NCBI RefSeq assembly: GCF_000158915.1
Contig: NZ_GG657754.1
Location: 10,739,064-10,803,063 of the forward strand
Source of the DNA: Streptomyces himastatinicus ATCC 53653
GTDB taxonomy: Bacteria; Actinomycetota; Actinomycetes; Streptomycetales; Streptomycetaceae
Length of the DNA stretch: 64,000 bases
Direction of reading: 5' to 3'
Shown: in pieces, positions 57,971 to 64,000 of the stretch
Position numbering within the stretch: the stretch's first letter is position 1
Layout: the number at the start of each line of letters is the position of its first letter
Notes under the pieces: model-generated
Database searches by the model: none
Told to the model about the DNA's origin: nothing
The model's input: only the letters and a program-made list of their open reading frames with translations
Translations under genes and position numbers: made by a program

Positions 57971-59265
57971 GCAGACCCCTGACCATCCTCTTCGCGCCGG
58001 AGAGCGCGTACGGCCCGACCAACAACTGCGTCGGCATCGGCGACGTACTGCGCCGACGGGGCCACCGCGTGGTGTTCGCGGCGGAGGCGTCCTGGAAGGG
58101 CAGGCTCGCCCCGCTCGGCTTCGAGGAGGACCTGGTCGACCTGGCGCCGCCGCCCGAAAAACCCCAGGAGGCGGGCCAGTTCTGGAAGGACTTCGTACGC
58201 GACACCGCCCCCGAGTTCCAAAAGCCCACGATCGAACAGCTGGGCACATGGGTCAGGCCGGTCTGGGAGGAACTGATCGCCGGCGCCCGGTACTGCGAAC
58301 CTCAGCTCAAGAGAATCGTCGACCGGGTCCGGCCGGACGTGATCGTCGAGGACAACGTCGTCTGCTTCCCCGCGCTGACCACGGCCGACGCGCCCTTCGT
58401 ACGGATCGTCTCCTGCAACCCGCTGGAGATGAAGGGCGAACACGTCCCCCCGCCCTTCTCCGGCTACCCGGCCGCTGACCGCGCGGGCTGGGCCGCGTTC
58501 CGTGCCGAGTACGACCGCACCCACCGCGAGGTCTGGGCGGAGTTCAACGCCTGGGTCGTGGACCAGGGCGCGAGGCCGCTGCCCGACCTGGAGTTCATCC
58601 ACGACGGCGAGCTGAACCTGTACGTCTATCCGGAGAGCGCCGACTACGCCGAAGCCCGCCCGCTGGGCCCTGCCTGGCACCGGCTGGACTCCTCGGTCCG
58701 CGAGACCGACGAGGAGTTCACCTTGCCGCCGGAGCTGGCCGAACGGCCCGGGGGCAGCGCGCTGATCTACTTCAGCCTGGGCTCCCTCGGCTCCGCCGAC
58801 GTCGGCCTCATGCGCCGGATCATCGCCTCCCTGGCCCGCACCCCGCACCGCTACATCGTCTCCAAGGGACCGCTGCACGACGAGATCGAGCTGCCTCCCA
58901 CCATGTGGGGCGCGGAGTTCCTCCCGCAGACGCGGATCCTCCCGCTCGTCGACCTCGTCATCACCCATGGCGGCAACAACACGACCACCGAGAGCCTCCA
59001 CTTCGGCAAGCCCATGATCGTGCTCCCGCTGTTCTGGGACCAGTACGACAACGCACAGCGGATCGCCGAACTCGGCTACGGCGTCCGCCTCGACCCGTAC
59101 CGCTTCACCGACGCGCAACTGCACGGCGCCCTGACGGAGTTGCTCGGCGACACCCGCCTGCGGCACAGGCTGACGGAAGCCTCCACGACCATCCGGGCCC
59201 GCGACGGGCTGCGCACCGCCGCCGACCTCATCGAGCGGCACGGCCACGAAGGGTACGGAACATGA
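57967..59265 (+). CDS. GT1-family glycosyltransferase (UDPGT/MGT type)
   Basis: 432 aa from TTG 57967 (TTGA overlap with the ATPase stop) with GGGAGA 6 nt upstream. N-terminal Rossmann start LTILFAPESAYGPTNNCVGI; C-terminal donor-binding region around residue 335 with LVDLVITHGGNNTTTESLHF and LPLFWDQYDNAQRIAELGYG, the UDPGT signature. Such enzymes transfer sugar from a UDP- or dTDP-sugar to small molecules. A soluble glycosyltransferase within an uptake operon is odd; it may tag or detoxify the imported compound or its products. Confidence 0.87.
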   Translation: MSRPLTILFAPESAYGPTNNCVGIGDVLRRRGHRVVFAAEASWKGRLAPLGFEEDLVDLAPPPEKPQEAGQFWKDFVRDTAPEFQKPTIEQLGTWVRPVWEELIAGARYCEPQLKRIVDRVRPDVIVEDNVVCFPALTTADAPFVRIVSCNPLEMKGEHVPPPFSGYPAADRAGWAAFRAEYDRTHREVWAEFNAWVVDQGARPLPDLEFIHDGELNLYVYPESADYAEARPLGPAWHRLDSSVRETDEEFTLPPELAERPGGSALIYFSLGSLGSADVGLMRRIIASLARTPHRYIVSKGPLHDEIELPPTMWGAEFLPQTRILPLVDLVITHGGNNTTTESLHFGKPMIVLPLFWDQYDNAQRIAELGYGVRLDPYRFTDAQLHGALTELLGDTRLRHRLTEASTTIRARDGLRTAADLIERHGHEGYGT

Positions 59266-60368
59266 AACTGTGCTTACGGCTCGGCCTCGCTGTCGTCGTC
59301 CTCGCTGCGCTCTCCGCCTGCGCGGACGGGCCCTCGTCGTCCTCCGACGGTGACTCGGGCGCCCGGGCCACGCTCCGACTCGCCGTTCCCTCGGCCGTGG
59401 TCGCACCCAAGGAAGAGGTCGCCACCTACGCGGTGGGCGACGCCGAGGGCTATCTGGCCGAGGAGAAGCTGAAAGTCGACGTGATCAACACCGATGGGTC
59501 GGTGGCAGCGGTCCAGGCCGTCGCCTCGAACAGCGCCGACATCGCGCCGGCCGACGCGGGAGCCATCCTCGCCGCACGGGAGAAGGGCGTCCCGGTGAAG
59601 GCCATCGGGGGCCTGGTACGGAACTGGCCGTGGCGCATGGCCGTCCAGCCCGGCAGCGAGATCAGGAGCCCGGCCGACCTCAAGGGCAAGAAGGTCGGGG
59701 TCATCAGCCTGGCCTCCGGCTCGGCCATCTACGCCCGCGCGTACGCGAGCGACGCCGGACTGGACGCGGCCAAGGACGTCGACCTGCTGCCGGTCGGCGT
59801 GGGGGCACAGGCCCTGGCCGCCCTGGAAGACGGCAAGGTCGACGTGCTCGCCCTGTTCACCCAGGCGTACACCACCATCGAGAACACGGGCACCGATCTG
59901 CGCTATCTCGACAACTCCGACGCGTTCGACGGCATCCGCTCCCTGACCTACGCGGTGACCGAGAAGACCCTGAAGCAGAAGAAGGACGTGCTGACGCGCT
60001 ACTTGCGCGCCTCCTACAAGGCACTGCTCTTCTCCGCCGTGAACCCCGAGGCCGCGATGCGCGACGGCTACCGGGCGTTCCCCCGGCTGCTGACCGGCAA
60101 GAAGGCCGACGACCGCATCGCCGATGACACCAGGACCCTCGAGGCGTGGATCAAGACCGCGGTCCCCGCCACCGGTGAGCCCGAGGACTTCAAGGACTGG
60201 GGCGCGATCAGCGACGGGGAGTGGGACAAGACGGTCGCCTACACCAGGACGGCCGGCCAGATCACCGAGGACGTCCCCCTCCCGGAGCTGTGGGACGGCA
60301 GCCTGCTCACGGGCGCGAACGACTTCGACCCGGCGGCCGTGATCGAGAAGGCGAAGGCCGCCGGGTGA
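59262..60368 (+). CDS. NMT1/SsuA-like substrate-binding lipoprotein
   Basis: 368 aa from ATG 59262 (ATGA overlap). Signal peptide with lipobox LSAC (about residue 20). The NMT1/THI5-type pattern includes ATYAVGDAEGYLAEEKLKVD, VASNSADIAPADAGAILAAR, LKGKKVGVISLASGSAIYAR and VGAQALAALEDGKVDVLALF. This class binds sulfonates, nitrate, pyrimidine precursors (ThiY) and similar flat small molecules. Codon 5 (59274-59276) is TTA, placing a bldA-sensitive codon in the signal peptide. Works with the ATPase and permease encoded next. Confidence 0.88.
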   Translation: MKLCLRLGLAVVVLAALSACADGPSSSSDGDSGARATLRLAVPSAVVAPKEEVATYAVGDAEGYLAEEKLKVDVINTDGSVAAVQAVASNSADIAPADAGAILAAREKGVPVKAIGGLVRNWPWRMAVQPGSEIRSPADLKGKKVGVISLASGSAIYARAYASDAGLDAAKDVDLLPVGVGAQALAALEDGKVDVLALFTQAYTTIENTGTDLRYLDNSDAFDGIRSLTYAVTEKTLKQKKDVLTRYLRASYKALLFSAVNPEAAMRDGYRAFPRLLTGKKADDRIADDTRTLEAWIKTAVPATGEPEDFKDWGAISDGEWDKTVAYTRTAGQITEDVPLPELWDGSLLTGANDFDPAAVIEKAKAAG

Positions 60369-60404
60369 CGCGGGAAGGCGGGGAGAACAGGAGAGCGGGG
60401 GACC

Positions 60405-61187
60405 GTGGACGAAGACCGCTGGATCGAGGTCACCGGACTGCACAAGACCTACCGGCCGCGCAGGTCCGAGCCGACCCACGCGCTCTCGGACGTCACCTTC
60501 ACGGCCCGACGCGGCGAGTTCGTGTCGGTCGTCGGCCCGTCGGGGTGCGGTAAGACCACCCTGTTGAAGATCCTCGCGGGGATCGTCCCCAGGAGCCAGG
60601 GGACAGTCCGCGTCGCCGACCGCGACGTGACGGGGCCGCTGCCCGAGGTGGGCATGGTCTTCCAGACGCCCACCCTCCTGCCCTGGCGCACCGTGCTACA
60701 GAACGTGATGGTGCCCGTGGAGATACAGAAGCTCGACGCCTCGGTGTACCGGGAGCGGGCCGAGCGGCTGCTCGCGATGGTCGGCCTCGACGGCTTCGAG
60801 GGCAGACACCCGCATGAGCTGAGCGGCGGGATGCAGCAGCGCGCCGGAATCTGCCGGGCCCTGGTGCACGACCCGGCCGTGCTGCTGATGGACGAGCCCT
60901 TCGGCGCACTCGACGCCCTGACCCGTGAGTCGATGAACGTCGAGTTGCTGAGGATCTGGCGGGAGAGCGGCCAGACCGTCGTGTTCGTCACCCACTCCAT
61001 CCCCGAGGCGGTCTTCCTCTCCGACCGGGTCGTGGTGCTCAGCCTCCGCCCCGGCCGCATAGCGGAGATCGTCGACATCGAGCTCGAACGCCCGCGCACA
61101 CTCGGCGCGATGGCCTCGGACCGCGCCGGTGTCTTCGTCGAGCGGATCCGCAGGCATTTCAACGCCACCTCGGTGATCGACTCATGA
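60405..61187 (+). CDS. ABC ATPase, SsuB/ThiZ type
   Basis: 260 aa from GTG 60405. Walker A GPSGCGKTT, Q-loop FQTPTLLPWRT, signature LSGGMQQRAGICRAL, Walker B VLLMDEPFGALD, H-loop FVTHSIPEAVFL. The PWRT and SIPEA forms place it in the nitrate/sulfonate/pyrimidine importer class, matching the upstream NMT1-type binding protein. Confidence 0.92.
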   Translation: MDEDRWIEVTGLHKTYRPRRSEPTHALSDVTFTARRGEFVSVVGPSGCGKTTLLKILAGIVPRSQGTVRVADRDVTGPLPEVGMVFQTPTLLPWRTVLQNVMVPVEIQKLDASVYRERAERLLAMVGLDGFEGRHPHELSGGMQQRAGICRALVHDPAVLLMDEPFGALDALTRESMNVELLRIWRESGQTVVFVTHSIPEAVFLSDRVVVLSLRPGRIAEIVDIELERPRTLGAMASDRAGVFVERIRRHFNATSVIDS

Positions 61188-62014
61188 AGCGACTCATGAA
61201 GCGACTCCGCAAGCGGCGGCTCCGGGTGGACCTGCGAGACCTGCGGGAGCGCCCCGAACTGCTGCTCGTTCCCACCGTCTTCGTCGTCACCATGCTGGCC
61301 TGGGAGTTCGCGGTCCCCGCCTTCGGGATCGACGACTACGTGCTGCCGCGCCCTTCGCAGATCTTCGACGCCCTCCGGACACAGCTGGCGGACCCGTTGT
61401 TCTGGGGACATCTGAAGGTGACGGTCCTGGAGTCGGGTTACGGCTTTCTGCTCGGAGTGGCGGCGGCGCTGGTGCTGGGCACCGCGATCTCCCAGGTGCG
61501 GCTGATCGAGCGCACCTTCATGCCGTATGTCGTCGCCTTCCAGACGGTGCCCAAGGTGGCGCTCGCGCCGCTGTTCGTCGTCTGGTTCGGCTTCGGCATG
61601 ACGAGCAAGGTCGTCATGGCGGCGGTGATCTCGTTCTTCCCCGTGCTGGTCAACGTCATCGAGGGGCTGCGCTCGGCCGACGCCGACCGGATCCAGATGC
61701 TCATGGTGTTCGGCGCCGGCAGGATCCAGGTGTTCCGGATGGTGCGGCTGCCGAGCGCGCTCCCCTTCATCTTCGCGGGCCTGGACATCGGGATCGTCTT
61801 CTCGATCCTGGGCGCCGTCGTCGGCGAGTTCATCGGCGCGAAGGAGGGCCTGGGATACCTCCTCCTCCAGACCAACTACAACTTCGACATCGCCGGGATG
61901 TTCGCCGTGCTGGTGGTGCTCTCCGTACTGGGGCTGATCGCCCACTTCATCATCCGGTTCGCCCAGAAGCGGCTCGTGTTCTGGGCGGAGGAGAACCGGG
62001 TGATCGGCGCATGA
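61184..62014 (+). CDS. ABC permease, SsuC/ThiX type
   Basis: 276 aa with about six membrane segments. Highly basic N-terminus from a 12-bp in-frame repeat (ATGAAGCGACTC twice, 61184-61207). Family segments: VLPRPSQIFDALRTQLADP, VAFQTVPKVALAPLFVVWFG, the EAA-like MVFGAGRIQVFRMVRLPSAL, and GEFIGAKEGLGYLLLQTNYN. ATGA overlap with the ATPase gene. Confidence 0.92.
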   Translation: MKRLMKRLRKRRLRVDLRDLRERPELLLVPTVFVVTMLAWEFAVPAFGIDDYVLPRPSQIFDALRTQLADPLFWGHLKVTVLESGYGFLLGVAAALVLGTAISQVRLIERTFMPYVVAFQTVPKVALAPLFVVWFGFGMTSKVVMAAVISFFPVLVNVIEGLRSADADRIQMLMVFGAGRIQVFRMVRLPSALPFIFAGLDIGIVFSILGAVVGEFIGAKEGLGYLLLQTNYNFDIAGMFAVLVVLSVLGLIAHFIIRFAQKRLVFWAEENRVIGA

Positions 62015-62045
62015 CGACCTGAGCACACCGAGGCAGGAGGCCTGC

Positions 62046-63515
62046 GTGAGCGCATACGACCTGGTGGTGAAGAACGCCCGTGTCGTCACCCACGACCACG
62101 ATGACGCACGCCCTGCGGACATCGCCGTCCAAGGAGGCCGGATCGCCTCCGTAGCCTCCGGCATCGCCACGGAAGGCGCCCGCCGGGTGGTCGACGCCGG
62201 TGGCAGGCTGGCGTTCCCCGGTGTCGTCGACGCCCACCAGCACTGGGGGATCTACCACCCGCTGCCCGAGGACGCGGCCACCGAGAGCCGCGCGTGCGCA
62301 CAGGGCGGCGTCACCAGCGCCCTGACCTACACCCGGACCGGCCGCTACTACCTCAACAAGGCCGGTGCGTACGCCGACTTCTTCCCCGAGGTGCTGGCCG
62401 CCGCATCCGGCCGCGCCCACGTCGACTACGGCTTCCACCTCGCGCCGATCTCGCGCGCTCACATCGACGAGATTCCCGACCTGATCGAGCGGTTCGGCGT
62501 CACCTCGTTCAAGATCTTCATGTTCTACGGCAGCCACGGCCTCCACGGCAGGTCGGCCGACCAGAACGCGTTCCTGATGCTCCCCGAGGACGAGCGGTAC
62601 GACTACGCGCACTTCGAGTTCGTCATGCGCGGGGTGCAGGCCGCCCGCGAGCGGTTCCCCGGCCTCGCCGACGAGATCTCCCTCTCCCTGCACTGCGAGA
62701 CCGCCGAGATCATGACCGCGTACACCAGGCTGGTCGAGGAGGCGGGTGACCTGACCGGGCTCGCCGCCTACAGCGCCTCCCGGCCGCAGCACTCCGAAGG
62801 CCTCGCGGTCGCCGTCGCCTCCTACCTGGCGCACGAGACCGGGCTGCCCACGATCAACCTGCTGCACCTGTCGTCCCGCAAGGCGGTCGACGCGGCCGTG
62901 CGGATGAGTCGGGCGTTCCCGCACATCGACTTCCGCCGTGAGGTGACCGTCGGGCATCTGCTCGCCGACATCACCACCGCACACGGCCTCGGCGGCAAGG
63001 TCAACCCGCCGCTGCGGCCCCGTGACGACGTCGAGGCGCTCTGGGAGCACGTGCTCGACGGCACCGTCGACTGGGTCGTCAGCGACCACGCGTGCTGCCG
63101 CGAGGAGGTGAAGTTCGGCGAGCCCGAGGACGACGTCTTCCTCGCCAAGGCCGGCTTCGGCGGCGCCGAGTACCTCCTGTCCGGCCTGCTCACCGAGGGA
63201 ACGAAACGCGGCCTGCCGCTGGGCCGGATCGCCGCGCTGACCTCCTGGAACCCGGCCCGGCGCTTTGGGCTGCGCACCAAGGGCAGCCTCGCCCCCGGCT
63301 TCGACGCCGACATCGCCCTGGTCGACCCGGGCCGCACCTGGACCGTACGCGCCGCGGAGTCGGAGTCGACGCAGCAGTACACCCCGTTCGAGGGCTTCGA
63401 GCTGACCGCCCAGGTCACCGACACCTTCTTGAGGGGCAACCACATCTTGCGGGCGGGCAAGGTCGTCGGCCCACCCGTCGGCGCCTACCTGCACCGTCCG
63501 ACCGGAACCGCCTGA
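62046..63515 (+). CDS. Dihydropyrimidinase/allantoinase-family cyclic amidohydrolase
   Basis: 489 aa from GTG 62046 with AGGAGG 5 nt upstream. Metal-site motifs in order: DAHQHW (second His of the usual DxHxH kept, first position Ala-His), SFKIFMFYG with the carboxylated Lys, SLHCETAEI, NLLHLSSRKA, and the Asp in VVSDHACC. GFDADIALVDPGRTWTV near the end is the standard small-domain segment. The family opens cyclic amides: dihydropyrimidines, hydantoins, allantoin. Last gene of the nine-gene operon, so its substrate is probably the compound brought in by one of the two importers. Confidence 0.88.
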   Translation: MSAYDLVVKNARVVTHDHDDARPADIAVQGGRIASVASGIATEGARRVVDAGGRLAFPGVVDAHQHWGIYHPLPEDAATESRACAQGGVTSALTYTRTGRYYLNKAGAYADFFPEVLAAASGRAHVDYGFHLAPISRAHIDEIPDLIERFGVTSFKIFMFYGSHGLHGRSADQNAFLMLPEDERYDYAHFEFVMRGVQAARERFPGLADEISLSLHCETAEIMTAYTRLVEEAGDLTGLAAYSASRPQHSEGLAVAVASYLAHETGLPTINLLHLSSRKAVDAAVRMSRAFPHIDFRREVTVGHLLADITTAHGLGGKVNPPLRPRDDVEALWEHVLDGTVDWVVSDHACCREEVKFGEPEDDVFLAKAGFGGAEYLLSGLLTEGTKRGLPLGRIAALTSWNPARRFGLRTKGSLAPGFDADIALVDPGRTWTVRAAESESTQQYTPFEGFELTAQVTDTFLRGNHILRAGKVVGPPVGAYLHRPTGTA

Positions 63516-63536
63516 GCGCCGGCCGGCAGCCGCAGG

Positions 63537-63558
63537 CGACCACGGCGGACCGTGGTCG
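63537..63558 (+). terminator. Terminator hairpin after the dual-importer operon
   Basis: CGACCACGG-CGGA-CCGTGGTCG, a perfect 9-bp stem with a 4-nt loop, 22 bp after the amidohydrolase stop. Confidence 0.78.
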
Positions 63559-63809
63559 TCCACATTCATTTCGGTAACCGCGCGTCCGCCGGGCCGGGCA
63601 ATTAATGGCGAATTCTTCGGCCGCTAAGCGGACACACTGCCCATCGGGTCGCTATTCGTCACACAGCGCAGGAGACCGTCACCGCGGATATCTCCACGAG
63701 GTACGCAAGCGCTCTCCCAGCAGCCCCGCGATACCTCTCGGCCAGGTCAGAGGCGGTTCGTGAGCGGAGATCACGTGTGAATATAGTGTCAATCGAATGG
63801 CTCGGGATG
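63559..63809 (+). other. Intergenic region, relatively AT-rich, no gene seen
   Basis: Base composition is visibly lower in G+C than the coding sequence around it. TATAGT (63782-63787) could be a -10 element for a rightward transcript. No reading frame with a start and ribosome site was seen. Confidence 0.4.
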
Positions 63810-63864
63810 CGAACTCATTGTGTGAACTTGGCACGGCAATAGGCTGGTTCGCGCAATGAGTTCG
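63810..63864 (+). repeat. Long inverted repeat able to form an 18-bp hairpin
   Basis: CGAACTCATTG (63810-63820) and CAATGAGTTCG (63854-63864) are perfect inverted arms. The inner TGTGAAC (63821-63827) and GTTCGCG (63847-63853) continue the stem if two G-U pairs are allowed, giving 18 consecutive pairs in RNA with a 19-nt loop. It lies 64 bp before a possible gene start. Confidence 0.85.
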
Positions 63865-63927
63865 ATGATTGTGGCCTGTGCCGCGTATCCCGTTGGTTCT
63901 GGATTTTCTCGATGATTGAGGATGCTG

Positions 63928-64000
63928 ATGGTTCGTACTGCGTCGTCACCCGGAGGCCCCTCGACCGGCCTTGCCGCGGCGTGGTCGGCTCCCGCTGCCC
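63928..64000 (+). CDS. Start of a possible gene, cut by the window edge
   Basis: ATG 63928 with GAGG 6 nt upstream opens a frame reading MVRTASSPGGPSTGLAAAWS to the edge. The low-complexity start gives no family. The leader region with a long hairpin supports a transcribed gene, but only 24 codons are visible. Confidence 0.35.
   Translation, partial: MVRTASSPGGPSTGLAAAWSAPAA

Noticed and set aside
61950-63569. 539-codon minus-strand open frame opposite the cyclic amidohydrolase
   Set aside because: Composition is Gly/Arg/Val/Asp-rich antisense shadow; the plus-strand gene carries all metal-site motifs.

Overview
The window looks like a Streptomyces-type actinomycete chromosome. G+C is high, starts are often GTG or TTG, genes are packed with ATGA, GTGA, TTGA and TGATG overlaps, and TTA leucine codons are very rare. 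Nearly everything is accessory metabolism: uptake operons, aromatic-compound enzymes, many one-component regulators (TetR, IclR, Lrp, AraC), and several gene remnants that mark old recombination junctions. I saw no rRNA, tRNA, CRISPR array or intact insertion sequence.

Left part (1-10.1 kb). The 3' end of a membrane-anchored ricin-type lectin protein is followed by a protease remnant. Next comes a compact minus-strand cluster: CoA ligase, UbiA prenyltransferase, chorismate-lyase-like protein, MonCI/Lsd18-like FAD epoxidase and NTF2-fold protein. It reads as a small route from chorismate to a prenylated and then epoxidised 4-hydroxybenzoate, and three of its five genes carry a TTA codon. A double Lrp/AsnC regulator faces an AbgT transporter and an M20 peptidase, probably for p-aminobenzoyl-glutamate salvage.

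10.2-28.6 kb. A TetR/NmrA-like pair with two copies of a palindromic operator precedes an aromatic catabolic island. This holds an IclR-controlled ferredoxin reductase and a CYP199-like P450, and a long minus-strand operon (GMC oxidoreductase, GlcG-like, amidohydrolase, DUF59, alpha/beta hydrolase, DoxX, intradiol dioxygenase, maleylacetate reductase). A Rieske oxygenase, its reductase and an NTF2-like protein diverge from that operon. TetR, FAD hydroxylase and IclR genes follow. The likely end of the pathway is hydroxyquinol to maleylacetate to 3-oxoadipate.

28.6-41.8 kb. A beta-glucuronidase with its ABC importer and TetR regulator, an SDR, an MFS exporter with divergent TetR and palindromic operators, an AraC regulator with a two-component flavin monooxygenase/reductase pair, and a GNAT gene coupled to a second translation initiation factor IF-1, preceded by a leader ORF with a perfect Shine-Dalgarno.

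41.9-54.1 kb. A sulfur-type leader peptide precedes an SsuABC-like transporter (binding-protein gene frameshifted), an AprA-like flavoprotein, a dicluster ferredoxin and a TauD-like dioxygenase. After this the sequence becomes scarred: a SUKH-4 gene joined to a TetR remnant, a truncated beta-propeller gene, a transposase remnant, an Nta/Sna-type monooxygenase, and a broken flavin-reductase copy closely matching the intact gene at 38.5-39.0 kb.

54.2-63.5 kb. One nine-gene operon joins a PotABCD-type importer, a GT1 glycosyltransferase, a second NMT1-type importer and a dihydropyrimidinase-like amidohydrolase. Both binding-protein genes carry TTA codons in or near the signal peptide. A long hairpin and the start of another possible gene close the window.
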